A DNA stretch of 64,000 nucleotides from Streptomyces sp. NBC_01264 (GTDB lineage: Bacteria > Actinomycetota > Actinomycetes > Streptomycetales > Streptomycetaceae): positions 496,001 to 560,000 of the forward strand of contig NZ_JAPEOX010000001.1 of the NCBI RefSeq assembly GCF_026340675.1, in the 5' to 3' direction. The notes under the pieces were generated by a model that saw nothing but the letters and a program-made list of their open reading frames with translations, was not told the DNA's origin and searched no databases. A program made the position numbers and the translations under genes. Of the stretch, positions 52,686 through 61,706 are shown piece after piece. How positions within the stretch are numbered: the first letter of the stretch is position 1; every line of letters begins with the position of its first letter.

Positions 52686-52698
52686 GCCCCCGATCTTT

Positions 52699-52718
52699 CT
52701 ATGCAACTCGTTGCATAG
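52699..52718 (-). promoter_or_regulatory. Perfect palindromic PadR operator
   Basis: CTATGCAA-CTCG-TTGCATAG has two exact 8-bp arms and ends 13 bp before the PadR ATG. ATGCAA/TTGCAT-type dyads match known PadR-family sites. On the minus strand TTGTCT upstream and TAGAAA at its edge could be -35 and -10 boxes. Confidence 0.8.
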
Positions 52719-52823
52719 ACAAGCGCCGCCACACGGGTGAGACGCGGCTCACCCGCGCGCTCGGTTAGGGTCGGCGGGACAGCGCATCGTTTCCGAACCG
52801 ACGAACCATCATGAGGAGCAGCC

Positions 52824-53654
52824 GTGAGCCAGCCGGCGTCCACCGCCCTGCAGCAGGAGATCGCCCGGGAGCTCCTCGTGGCCGAGAGCTTCGACGCCCG
52901 GCGCGAGATCGAGCGCCGGGTGGCGTTCCTCGCCGAGCGGCTCACCTCCACCGGCCTGCGCTCCCTGGTGCTCGGGATCAGCGGCGGGGTGGACTCCACC
53001 ACGGCCGGCAGGCTCTGCCAACTCGCCGTGGAGCGGGCCCGCGCGGCCGGACACGAGGCGACGTTCTACGCCATGCGGCTGCCGTACGGGGTCCAGGCCG
53101 ACGAGCGGGACGCCCAGCTCGCCCTCGGTTTCATCGACGCGGACCGGGTGCTGACCGTGGACGTGAAGCCCGCGAGCGACGCGGCCCTGGCCGCTTCCCT
53201 GGCCGGCGGGACCCTCTTCCGGGACGCCCACCACCAGGACTTCGTGCAGGGCAACATCAAGGCCCGTCAGCGCATGATCGCCCAGTACGCGGTGGCCGGC
53301 GCGCACGACGGCCTGGTCGTCGGCACCGACCACGCCGCCGAGGCGGTCTCCGGCTTCTTCACCAAGTTCGGCGACGGCGCGGCCGACGTGGTGCCGCTGA
53401 CCGGGCTGACCAAGCGCCGGGTGCGGGCCTGCGCGGACGCCCTGGGCGCACCGGCCGAGCTGGTCTGGAAGACGCCCACGGCGGACCTGGAGACCCTCGA
53501 TCCCGGCAAGGCCGACGAGGACGCGCTGGGCGTCACGTACGACGAGATCGACGACTTCCTGGAGGGCAAGCCGGTCGGGGAGCGTGCCTTCGACACGATC
53601 GTCCGCCGCTACCGCCTGACCGAGCACAAGCGGCAGCTGCCGATCGCGCCATAG
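52824..53654 (+). CDS. nadE: NH3-dependent NAD+ synthetase
   Basis: A 276-residue enzyme that amidates nicotinic acid adenine dinucleotide to NAD+ using ammonia and ATP. The PP-loop is LGISGGVDSTTAGRL (from S53). Further landmarks are GNIKARQRMIAQYAVAG, VVGTDHAAEAVSGFFTKFGD and LTGLTKRRVRACADALGAP, ending in YRLTEHKRQLPIAP, as in E. coli-type NadE. No glutaminase domain is attached, so free ammonia is the donor. GTG at 52824 follows GAGGAG. It is divergent from the PadR gene and seems a metabolic bystander among resistance modules. Confidence 0.95.
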   Translation: MSQPASTALQQEIARELLVAESFDARREIERRVAFLAERLTSTGLRSLVLGISGGVDSTTAGRLCQLAVERARAAGHEATFYAMRLPYGVQADERDAQLALGFIDADRVLTVDVKPASDAALAASLAGGTLFRDAHHQDFVQGNIKARQRMIAQYAVAGAHDGLVVGTDHAAEAVSGFFTKFGDGAADVVPLTGLTKRRVRACADALGAPAELVWKTPTADLETLDPGKADEDALGVTYDEIDDFLEGKPVGERAFDTIVRRYRLTEHKRQLPIAP

Positions 53655-53773
53655 TGGCGCCCGCGTCGGGGCGGCGGGCGTAAGGTCCGCCTCCTCCGGG
53701 TACTGGTCGGTCACGGCGAGCACCACCTTGCCCCGCCCGCCCCGGCGGTGCCGTTCCCACCCGAGGAGTCCCC

Positions 53774-54052
53774 GTGGCCGTCCTCAGTACGATCCTCGTG
53801 ATCCTGGTGGCCTGGTGCGCCGCCAGCGTGATCACCGCCGCCCTGTACGTGGCCCTGCGCCACCACCACGTCCGCCTGCAGCGGGCGGCGCTGGCCGTGC
53901 CGGGCGCCAGGACGGGTCGCCCCGGCCACCTCCACCGGCCGCGCCGACCGCACCGGCACCACCTGCACCTCCGGCGACACCGGCCCGGTCACCCGTCCGG
54001 CCGGTCCGGCTGGGGCCGCCGGGTCCCCCCACAGGATCTCCAGGCGGGCTGA
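53774..54052 (+). CDS. Small membrane protein with a basic His/Arg-rich tail (92 aa)
   Basis: GTG at 53774 follows GAGGAG by 7 bases. Residues 1-28 form one hydrophobic helix (VLSTILVILVAWCAASVITA), then RHHHVRLQR leads into a Pro/Arg/His/Gly-rich, probably disordered tail (RRPHRHHLHLRRHRPGHPSG). I recognise no family, and the tail could be partly out of its true frame. The good ribosome site and the helix at the correct place argue for a real gene. The 119-bp region before it (53655-53773) shows nothing else. Confidence 0.5.
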   Translation: MAVLSTILVILVAWCAASVITAALYVALRHHHVRLQRAALAVPGARTGRPGHLHRPRRPHRHHLHLRRHRPGHPSGRSGWGRRVPPQDLQAG

Positions 54053-54080
54053 ACCTCACGATCCGTGTTTGGCTGACCGC

Positions 54081-55652
54081 ATGACGTCAGCCAGCGGAAC
54101 CCCCTCCGGCTCGATGCCCGACGCCGCGTCCCGGCCCGTCGGCGGCGCGCCGGCGGGTCCGCCCGATCCCCGGCGCTGGTGGGCGCTCGCCGTCATCGGC
54201 CTGGCCCAGCTGATGGTCGTCCTCGACGCGACGATCGTGAACATCGCGCTCCCCTCTGCCCAGCGCGACCTGGGGATGTCGGACGGCAACCGGCAGTGGG
54301 TGATCACCGCCTACTCGCTGGCGTTCGGCGGGCTGCTCCTGCTGGGCGGACGCATCGCGGACCTCATCGGCCGCAGACGGGCGTTCGTCATCGGCCTGAG
54401 CGGATTCGCCCTGGCCTCCGCCCTGGGCGGCGCCGCGAGCGGACCGGGGATGCTCTTCGCGGCGCGGGCGCTGCAGGGCGTCTTCGCGGCGCTCCTCGCG
54501 CCGTGCGCCCTGTCGCTGCTGGCCACCACCTTCGACACCCCGAGGGAACGCGCCAAGGCCTTCGGCGTGTTCGCCGCGATCGCGAGCGGCGGCGGGGCCG
54601 TCGGCCTGATCGCCGGGGGCCTGCTCACCGAGTACCTGGACTGGCGCTGGTGCCTCTACGTCAACGTGGCCATCGCCGCGATCGCGGTCATCGGCGCCTT
54701 CGCCGTCCTGCGCGGCTCCGGACGTACGGGGGCCAGGCTCGACGTGCCGGGCGCGGTCCTCGGGTGCGGCGGACTCCTGGCCGTCGTCTACGGGCTGAGC
54801 GAGGCCGAACCGCGCGGCTGGTCCGACGCCCTGGTCATCGGACTCCTCGTCGGCGGGAGCGTCCTGCTCGCCGCCTTCGCCTGGTGGCAGACGCGGGCGA
54901 GCGACCCCATGCTCCCCCCGCACATCATCAGGGACCGGACGCGCGCCGGGTGCCTCGTCACCATGGCGCTGGCCGCCATCGGCCTGTTCGCCCTGTTCCT
55001 GTTCATGACCTACTACTTCCAGCTCGTCCTCGACTACTCCCCTGTCAGGACCGGGCTGGCCTTCCTCCCCATGACCCTGGCGATCACCACCGGAGCGACC
55101 CAGGTCTCGGCGCGCTTCCTCGACCGGCTCGCCCCCCGCGCGCTGATCGTCCCCGGGCTGCTGCTGGCCACCCTGGCCCTGGTCCTCCTCACGCGGCTGC
55201 GGGTCGACTCCTCGTACGCGACCCACGTGCTCCCGGCCATGCTGGTCCTCGGGTTCGGCATGGGACTGGTCTTCATGCCCGTGATGTCGACGGCCACCCA
55301 GGGCGTGGCGCGGAAGGACTCCGGGGTCACCTCGGCCACGCTCAACACGGCCCAGCAGGTGGGCGGGGCGATCGGCACGGCCCTCCTCAACACCATCGCC
55401 AGCACGGCCGCGACGGCCTACGTCGCCTCGCACCTCGCCGGACCGGCGCAGGCCGCCCCCGGCGTCCCCGCATCCGCGGCGCAGCGGCTGATCGAGGCCC
55501 AGGGCGTGGTCCACGGCTTCGGGATCGCGCTCTGGTGGGCGGCCGGCATCATGCTCCTCGGCGCCGCCACGGCCGCCGTCATGGTCACCGCGCCGGCGCC
55601 CGCACCCCGGCGCGAGGTGCGGGGCGCGGCGGTCGCGGCCCCGACGCCCTGA
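54081..55652 (+). CDS. MFS transporter, DHA2 family
   Basis: A 523-residue 14-helix exporter. VVLDATIVNIALPSAQRDLG in helix 1 (the D-x-x-I-V-N motif of DHA2), LGGRIADLIGRRRAFVIG (motif A) and RALQGVFAALLAPCALSLLA (motif C). The last 20 residues are Pro/Ala/Arg-rich. It is convergent with a TetR gene whose own target is the monooxygenase on the other side, so its regulator is unclear. ATG at 54081 is used; no strong ribosome binding site is visible. Confidence 0.92.
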   Translation: MTSASGTPSGSMPDAASRPVGGAPAGPPDPRRWWALAVIGLAQLMVVLDATIVNIALPSAQRDLGMSDGNRQWVITAYSLAFGGLLLLGGRIADLIGRRRAFVIGLSGFALASALGGAASGPGMLFAARALQGVFAALLAPCALSLLATTFDTPRERAKAFGVFAAIASGGGAVGLIAGGLLTEYLDWRWCLYVNVAIAAIAVIGAFAVLRGSGRTGARLDVPGAVLGCGGLLAVVYGLSEAEPRGWSDALVIGLLVGGSVLLAAFAWWQTRASDPMLPPHIIRDRTRAGCLVTMALAAIGLFALFLFMTYYFQLVLDYSPVRTGLAFLPMTLAITTGATQVSARFLDRLAPRALIVPGLLLATLALVLLTRLRVDSSYATHVLPAMLVLGFGMGLVFMPVMSTATQGVARKDSGVTSATLNTAQQVGGAIGTALLNTIASTAATAYVASHLAGPAQAAPGVPASAAQRLIEAQGVVHGFGIALWWAAGIMLLGAATAAVMVTAPAPAPRREVRGAAVAAPTP

Positions 55653-55668
55653 CACCCTGACGGGGGGC

Positions 55669-56346
55669 CTACTTGGCAGGCGGGAGCAGGGTCACGGCGA
55701 TGCCCGCGAGCACGGCCGCGAGGCCCGCTTCGAAGCCGGCGTCCTGATCGCGGAACATCTCCGGGCCCGCTTCGGCCGTCAGCGGGTAACCGGCGAGCCG
55801 TTCGGCGCGTGCCTCCAGGTCGTAGCCCTCGGCGTCCGAGCCGGGCAGCGGACCCATCGACTGCTCCTCGATCACGTACCCGATGGTGTAGCTGTACACG
55901 GTGAACCAAGCCCGGGCCGCACCCGCTGCCGTGAAGCCGCCCGCGACGAGCGTCCGCAGATGGGCCTCCATCGGAGCCGCGTAGCTCATGTCGGTGAAGT
56001 GCGTACCGCTGTAGACCTTGGCCCCGTCCCGGTAGCGCAGCAGGTGTTCCCTGAGCCCCCGCATCGCGGCCTCCAGCGCCTGGGACCAGTCGCCGGGCGG
56101 CCGGGCCGCGTCCAGGTCCGCCGCCATCCGGCGGAACATCTCGGTGGCCATCTCGTCGAGCAGCGCCTGCTTGTCCTTGAAGTGCCAGTACAGGGCGGGC
56201 GCCTTGACGTCCAGCTCCTTGGCGATGGCCCGCAGGGTCAGCCCGTCCAGGCCGACGTCTCCGAGCAGCCGCAGGGCCGTGGCGGCCACCGTCGCCCGGT
56301 CGAGGCGGGGCCTTTCGGGTTTTGCTTCTCGTTCTTCTCTCACCAC
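55669..56346 (-). CDS. TetR family repressor with a tetracycline-repressor-like C-terminal domain
   Basis: A 225-residue repressor. DRATVAATALRLLGDVGLDG and AIAKELDVKAPALYWHFKDKQ form the DNA-binding domain, much like TetR itself (the LYWHFKNKR motif). The C-terminal domain carries the TetR_C-type THFTDMSYAAPMEAHLRTLV and FTVYSYTIGYVIEEQ. GTG at 56346 comes right after AAGG and a possible -10 in the operator. It is divergent from a FAD monooxygenase and very likely represses it through the two identical sites between them. Confidence 0.94.
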   Translation of the reverse strand: MVREEREAKPERPRLDRATVAATALRLLGDVGLDGLTLRAIAKELDVKAPALYWHFKDKQALLDEMATEMFRRMAADLDAARPPGDWSQALEAAMRGLREHLLRYRDGAKVYSGTHFTDMSYAAPMEAHLRTLVAGGFTAAGAARAWFTVYSYTIGYVIEEQSMGPLPGSDAEGYDLEARAERLAGYPLTAEAGPEMFRDQDAGFEAGLAAVLAGIAVTLLPPAK

Positions 56347-56347
56347 C

Positions 56348-56408
56348 TTGACAACTTAACAGCGTTAAGCGGATTCTCGTACCCATGACCGAACTTAACA
56401 GCGTTAAG
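56348..56408 (+). promoter_or_regulatory. Consensus -35 box and twin perfect operators for the TetR/monooxygenase pair
   Basis: CTTAAC-AGC-GTTAAG occurs twice, at 56355-56369 and 56394-56408, centres 39 bp apart. The first follows TTGACA (56348-56353) and fills the spacer of the monooxygenase promoter. The second lies in codons 4-8 of the monooxygenase gene. The promoter geometry puts transcription start at or next to its ATG. Confidence 0.85.
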
Positions 56409-57824
56409 GAAATCGGGGCTCCCGACGTGCTCGTCGTCGGCGCCGGCCCCACGGGACTGGCCCTCGCCCTGGACCTCACCCGCCGCGGCGTCCGCGCCCT
56501 GGTCGTCGAGCGGGCCGACGCCCTCTTCCCCGGCTCGCGGGGCAAGGGCCTTCAGCCGAGGACCCTGGAGGTCTTCGACGACTTCGGCGTCGGGGACGCG
56601 GTGCGGGAGGCGAGCGATCACGCGCCCATCGGGCTGATCTGGCAGGACGGCCGGCCCGTGGGCGAGCACGACATGCTCGGCGACGCCGGCGTCGGCGGCC
56701 CCACGGAGACCGAGCCCCATCCGCGCGCCCGGCTGCTGCCCCAGTGGCGCACCCAGGAGATCCTGTTCGAGCGCCTCACCGGGCTCGGGGGCCGGGTCCG
56801 CTTCGGCGTCGCCCTGACCGGCTTCGACCAGGACACCGACGGGGTCGGCGCACATCTCTCGGACGGCAGCACGCTGCGCGTCGCCTACCTCGTCGCCGCC
56901 GACGGCGGCCGCTCCACCGTCCGCAGGGCCCTGGGCATCGGCATGACCGGCGAGACGGTGGATCCCGCCCCGATGGTCGTCGCCGACGTCCGGCTGCGCG
57001 CCGGGGCCTTGGACCGCGACCACTGGCACCTGTTCCCGGGGCCGGACGGCGGCTTCGCCGCCCTGTGTCCGCTGCCCGGCACCGACGAGCACCAGTTCGT
57101 CGCGCGGACGGACGATCTCGACATCCCCGCCGCGGTCGCCGCCCTGACCCACCTCGGCGCCGAGGACGTCACCGAGGTCCGGTGGGCCTCCGACTTCAGG
57201 CCGCGCGCCGCCATTGCCGACCGGTTCCGCGACGGCCGGGTGCTGCTCGCGGGCGACGCCGCGCACGTGCACTCCCCCGCCGGCGGCCAGGGGCTCAACA
57301 CCAGCGTGCAGGACGCCTACAACCTCGGCTGGAAGCTCGGACAGGTACTGCGCCACGGTGCGGATCCGGCCCTCCTGGACAGCTACGAGGAGGAACGCCA
57401 GCCCGTCGCCGCGCACGTACTGGGCCTGTCCACGCGGATCCACCGCGGCCAGGCGGAGCGCGGCGACGCCACCCGCCAGCTCGGCCTCGGCTACCGGGGC
57501 GGCCCCCTCTCCGAAGGGACGGCGGGCGCCCTGGAAGCCGGGGACCGCGCCCCCGACGGGCCGCTGCCGGACGGGCGCAGGCTCTTCGACCTGTTCCGGG
57601 GACCGCACTTCACCCTGCTGGCCGTCGGCACGGACGCGGAACTGCCTCCCGTGAGATCGGAGTTCCTCCACGTCCACCGGATCGGACCCTACGAGCCGTA
57701 CGGCAAGGGCCTCTTCCTGGTCCGGCCCGACGGGTACGTCGGCTGGGCGGGCGAGGACGCGACCGGACTGGCCCGCTACCTCGCCCGCCTGGCTCGTTCT
57801 GTTTCACCCACGACGGCGAGCTGA
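56385..57824 (+). CDS. FAD-dependent aromatic monooxygenase (PHBH/TetX-RdmE-like)
   Basis: A 479-residue class A flavin monooxygenase that hydroxylates an aromatic or polycyclic compound with NAD(P)H and O2. FAD sites are VLVVGAGPTGLALALDLTRR (G19-A-G-P-T-G24), the DG motif VAADGGRSTVRRALGI and the GD motif LLAGDAAHVHSPAGGQGLNT near residue 290. The C-terminal thioredoxin-like domain (about 400-479) is typical of polyketide-tailoring and resistance enzymes. Pairing with a TetR-type repressor suggests it inactivates an antibiotic-like inducer. Operator 2 lies inside its first codons. Confidence 0.93.
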   Translation: MTELNSVKEIGAPDVLVVGAGPTGLALALDLTRRGVRALVVERADALFPGSRGKGLQPRTLEVFDDFGVGDAVREASDHAPIGLIWQDGRPVGEHDMLGDAGVGGPTETEPHPRARLLPQWRTQEILFERLTGLGGRVRFGVALTGFDQDTDGVGAHLSDGSTLRVAYLVAADGGRSTVRRALGIGMTGETVDPAPMVVADVRLRAGALDRDHWHLFPGPDGGFAALCPLPGTDEHQFVARTDDLDIPAAVAALTHLGAEDVTEVRWASDFRPRAAIADRFRDGRVLLAGDAAHVHSPAGGQGLNTSVQDAYNLGWKLGQVLRHGADPALLDSYEEERQPVAAHVLGLSTRIHRGQAERGDATRQLGLGYRGGPLSEGTAGALEAGDRAPDGPLPDGRRLFDLFRGPHFTLLAVGTDAELPPVRSEFLHVHRIGPYEPYGKGLFLVRPDGYVGWAGEDATGLARYLARLARSVSPTTAS

Positions 57825-57838
57825 GGCGGATCCCCCGG

Positions 57839-59452
57839 TCACCGCAGGGTGGGGATCACGTCGTTCGTCTCGTCGACCGGCGCGGGAGCGGTGGTGCGCC
57901 GGCCGAGCGCCTCCGGGGGCGTCTCGTCCGCGCAGACCGTGCCCCGCGCGGGCAGGGCCAGGGTGGCCAGGTAGTCGTTGACGAGTGCGCTGACGCACGC
58001 GCTCCGGTTGTAGGCGGTGTGCCCCTCGGCCTCGAAGGTCAGGAGCCGGCCGGCGTCCAGCGTCCCGGCCAGGGCCACGGCGTCCTGGTACGGGGTGTCC
58101 GGGTCCCCGGTCGTGCCGAGGACCAGGATCGGGGCGGAACCGGCCGCCCGGTACGAGCCCTCGTAGCGGCTGGGACGTTCCAGCTGCCACTGCGCGCAGG
58201 CGGGCGCGTGGTTGTGGTCGTAGGTGGGCGGTCCCAGGCCGATGGGCGGCCCGAGCAGCGGCGCCGAGGCGGCCTCCGCGCTGACGAGCGCGCCCAGGAG
58301 GAGCCGGCTGCTCGGGTAGACGCGGTCGGCGCACTCGACGGCCAGGTTGACGTTCAGGAAGTCGAAGGAGCCGGGTGAGGGGGGTGAGAGGAGGAAGGAG
58401 GTCTTGTGGGCCTGGGCCAGGGCCAGTGCCTCTCCCAGGTAGGGCCAGATCTCCTTGCCCGAGTTGATGTTGAACATCAGGCGGTAGGCGAGGGTGTAGC
58501 CGGTGGCCGGGCGTCCGCTCGGGGTGATGACGGGATCGGCGTCCAGGTCCCGCTTGAGCTGTTCGAAGGCCTGCCGGGGGTTGCCCCCTCCGAATCCGCA
58601 GGCGGTGGCGTTCTGGGCGCACCAGTCGAGGAACCGGCCGACCGCCGTGTCCAGGGCGGTGAACTGCGCGGCGTCGTAGGCGTAGGGCACCTCCGCGTAG
58701 CGGCGCGGATCGTAGGCCCCGTCCAGGACCATGGCGCGCACGCGCCGGGGGAACTGGGCGGCGTAGACGGTGCCGACGTAGCTGCCGAAGGAACGGCCGT
58801 AGAAGGTGAGGGTCTCCTCGCCGAGGGCCTGGCGCAGCAGGTCGAGGTCCTTGGCGTTCGACCCGGTGCCGATGAACGGCACGAACCCGCCGGCGCGTTC
58901 GCGGCAGGCGGCGGCGAACTCCCGGCCCTGCCGGACGGCGGTCTGCAGGGCTCCCGGGCCGGGAACTCCGCGCGCGGCGTCGACGGCGGCCGAGTACTCC
59001 GCGTCGTTCCAGCACTCCACCTGGCCGCTGCGTGCCACGCCGCGCATGTCGTACCCGACGACGTCGAAGCCGTCGCGGAGGGCGGCGGGCAGTGCGTCGT
59101 AGCTGTTGCGGGCGAAGTTCACGCCGGAGTTGCCGGGTCCGCCGGGGTGCAGCACCAGGACGCCGGTGCGGCGGGCGGGGTCGGCGGCGAGCCGCCGGGT
59201 GACGGCGATCGGGATCGTGCTTCCGGTGGGCCGCCGGTAGTCGAGCGGCACCTGGGCGGTCGCGCACTCGAAGCCGTCGCCCGGGTCGTCGGCGCAGGGC
59301 CCCCAGGCCAGGACGGGTACGGGCGGGGCGGGCAGCGCGATGGCCTTGTCGGCCCCGGGCCCGGCTCCGAGGAGCGTGGTGACGGCGATCAGGACGAGGG
59401 CTATCCCCCACACCACTCGCCGGTGCGCGTCATCGGCTGAACGGGTCTGCAT
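57839..59452 (-). CDS. Secreted alpha/beta hydrolase (TAP-like peptidase family)
   Basis: A 537-residue exported serine hydrolase of the Streptomyces tripeptidyl aminopeptidase (SlpD/E, Tap) type. An N-terminal signal or anchor (VVWGIALVLIAVTTLLGAG) is followed by the oxyanion region LVLHPGGPGNSGVNFA, the nucleophile elbow FYGRS221FGSYVG, the acid in TTGDPDTPYQDA and the histidine in EAEGHTAYNRSAC, then the TAP C-terminal domain with paired cysteines. Such enzymes remove N-terminal tripeptides or hydrolyse esters outside the cell. GGGGAG lies 8 bases before the ATG. It converges on the monooxygenase with a 14-bp gap. Confidence 0.92.
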   Translation of the reverse strand: MQTRSADDAHRRVVWGIALVLIAVTTLLGAGPGADKAIALPAPPVPVLAWGPCADDPGDGFECATAQVPLDYRRPTGSTIPIAVTRRLAADPARRTGVLVLHPGGPGNSGVNFARNSYDALPAALRDGFDVVGYDMRGVARSGQVECWNDAEYSAAVDAARGVPGPGALQTAVRQGREFAAACRERAGGFVPFIGTGSNAKDLDLLRQALGEETLTFYGRSFGSYVGTVYAAQFPRRVRAMVLDGAYDPRRYAEVPYAYDAAQFTALDTAVGRFLDWCAQNATACGFGGGNPRQAFEQLKRDLDADPVITPSGRPATGYTLAYRLMFNINSGKEIWPYLGEALALAQAHKTSFLLSPPSPGSFDFLNVNLAVECADRVYPSSRLLLGALVSAEAASAPLLGPPIGLGPPTYDHNHAPACAQWQLERPSRYEGSYRAAGSAPILVLGTTGDPDTPYQDAVALAGTLDAGRLLTFEAEGHTAYNRSACVSALVNDYLATLALPARGTVCADETPPEALGRRTTAPAPVDETNDVIPTLR

Positions 59453-59992
59453 GCGGTGAACTCCCCTGCTGGAAGGTCGGCTGCAAGGGCGCACACGAAT
59501 TCGGGGGTGAGCGGGCGCCCGCGCTCGGCTGAGCGGCAGCCTCAGGTTCCCATCCGCGGGGCGGACCGGGATAGACGGCGGGCCCCACGGGATCCGGAAC
59601 GCACGGCCCCGGCCTGCGAGTTCGGCCCGACGGGCCGGCGGGCGGGGTGGGCCGACCGGATGACGACCGGCGCATCCGGCGGGTCCGCCGGGCCGCAGGT
59701 CTGCCGGTCCGCCGTACGCGTTCGCCTCGGTCGTGCGGCCAGGCGCGCGCGTGCTGCCGGGGCGCTCGCGTACGGGCGTACGTGGCCGCCCCGGCCGTGC
59801 GGCCAGACGCGGTGCCAGGCGTCGCGGGCCCGGCAAGATCCGGAAGAGACGGCCTGGTGCCCGATCTGCGTCGGCTCCGGGATCGGGGTCCATGGGGCCC
59901 ACGGGGTCCGGCCTTCGGCCGCTGCCGACGGGTGGCGGCCGACGGGTGGCGGCCGACGGGGGGCGGCGGGAGGACCTCGATCCGAGTTGAGG
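59453..59992. other. Intergenic region with three tandem 14-bp repeats
   Basis: No protein-like frame is convincing in these 540 bp; the open frames are low-complexity by-products of high GC. GCCGACGGGTGGCG is repeated exactly at 59924-59937 and 59938-59951, with a variant at 59952-59965. The promoter of the hydrolase gene should lie near the 5' side. Confidence 0.6.
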
Positions 59993-61214
59993 TCAAGCGG
60001 TCCGGCCGGTCCCTTCGAGCAGCAGCCGCGCGGCCACCGTCGTCCCGTCGGTGCGGACCGCAGCGGCCACCTCGGCCGCCCGGGCTCGGGTCCCGGGGGC
60101 CAGGGCCGTCGCCAGCGCGGCCGACAGGGAGTCGGCGGCCGGGGCCGCGCCCTCGTGGGCCGCGCCGATGCCCAGGTCCTCGACCCGGCTGGCCCAGTAG
60201 GGCTGGTCCGCTCCCTGGGCCACCACCACCTGCGGCACACCGGCCAGGGTGGCGGTCGTCGTGGTGCCGGCGCTGCCGTGGTGCACGACGGCGGCCACCC
60301 GGCGGAAGAGCGCCCGGTGGTTGACCTCGTCGACGAGGAGGCAGTCGCCCCGGCCGTCGGTCAGGGCCAGTTCGGCCCAGCCCCGGGAGACGAGGGCGCC
60401 GGCGGCCCTGCGCACGGATCGCCTCGACGGCCGCCCGGGCGACCTCGCCCGGGGCGCCCAGCGGGGTGCTGCCGAAGCCCACGTAGACCGGCGGTGGGCC
60501 GTCGTCCAGGAACTCCACCAGGTCGGCGGGGAGCGGGCGTTCGTCCGGCGCGCACCACGCTCCGGTCTGCACGACACCGAGACCCGTCGGCTGCCACGGG
60601 GAGAGCAGCGGGTCCGTGGCCAGCCAGGGCCGGTCGGTGAAGGCGTAGTCCCGGACGGAGTCCACGGGCGGCAGGCCGGCGGCCGCCCGCAGGGTGTTGA
60701 GCGTCTCGCCGAACATGGAGTGCGCGAGGCCGGCGTCCAGGTCCCACAGCGCTTGGTTGTCGGCGTCCGGCGGCAGGGTCCGGCCCCGCCGCGCGGGCGG
60801 TCGCCGGTGGGGCGACGGCAGGCTGACCGGCTGGTGGCTCGCGTGCACGTAGCGCAGGCCCAGCTTCTCGGCGACCGACCGCGCGCCGGCGGTGACCGGC
60901 AGGGGGCCGGTCGCGACCAGCGCGTCCGCGCCCTCGGCCACCGCGGCGACCGTGTCGAACTGCGCGGCCATCAGATCCGCCGCCCGCCGCGCCAGGCCCT
61001 CCGCCGATCCGGGCGTCACCGAGGTCACCAGCGGGCGCACCGGGCCGCCGGCCGGCACCGGCTCGATGCCGAGTCCCGCCAGCCGTACCGCGAACTCCTC
61101 GTCGGGCGGTGCGCACATCCGCACCTCCGCGCCGAGCTCCCGCAGCCGTACGGCCAGCCCGGCCGTCGGCTCCACGGCTCCGCGCGACCCGTACGTCGAC
61201 ACCACCACACGCAT
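59993..61214 (-). pseudogene. GT1-family glycosyltransferase (vancomycin-type fold), frameshifted
   Basis: A ~405-residue glycosyltransferase related to GtfE/MGT enzymes: start MRVVVSTYGSRGAVEPTAGL, then VRMCAPPDEEFAVRLAGLG, a middle with [17 protein letters not shown] and [14 protein letters not shown]. Near 60400, after EAIRAQGRR, the proper continuation [20 protein letters not shown] and the donor site [20 protein letters not shown] lies in another frame that stops at 59993. One base is extra (or two are missing). The usual GSRGDVEP motif reads GSRGAVEP, so the acidic residue next to the catalytic region is lost too. ATG at 61214 follows AAAGAGAG. Confidence 0.78.
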
Positions 61215-61706
61215 GCGGCGACTCTCTTTCCGTAAAGGCGGGGCGCCTTGGATTCCAGCGCCGGTCGACGATTCCTCGCCGTCGCCCGGGCCTTGCGGCA
61301 AGCCCCCTCGAGCGCTGTATGTTGATCATGACCTGTATGTGGATCATGGCGGGAAGGCCCCTTCCCCAACAACTCCCGTTTCGACCCGCAACGTGTGGAT
61401 CCGCTCACACGGGAGGCACTCCCCTCGCGCCGCCACCCCGGAGGATTCGGCACCAACTGCCCGGACCGAGGCGATGCGGGACGAGATTCCCTTCCCCTCC
61501 CATAGGGGCATATTGTGTCAATTCGGGTGATTCACGCAAATGCCCCAATATGCGTTGATAGCCGACTCGACGGTGTGTCAGGCGCACGCGCCCAAGGCAT
61601 AATCGGGCCCGGTCGTCTCCGGCAAGCGGTGGGACCGACGGGGCACCGACCCTCCCCGCACAGCCCAGTTCCGTACCCGTCCGACCGAATCCCCGAGGCA
61701 CTTCAG
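61215..61706. other. Divergent intergenic region with an 18-bp duplication and interleaved dyads
   Basis: CTGTATGTTGATCATGAC (61315-61332) is followed by CTGTATGTGGATCATGGC (61333-61350), 16 of 18 bases alike. Farther right GGGGCAT/ATGCCCC (61505-61511, 61540-61546) and GCATATTG/CAATATGC (61508-61515, 61546-61553) form two interleaved inverted repeats in AT-rich DNA, probably part of a promoter or operator. No gene is seen in these 492 bp. Confidence 0.6.

Noticed and set aside
59456..60640. Plus-strand 394-codon frame opposite the frameshifted glycosyltransferase
   Set aside because: No domain, no ribosome binding site; the opposite strand encodes a clear glycosyltransferase.
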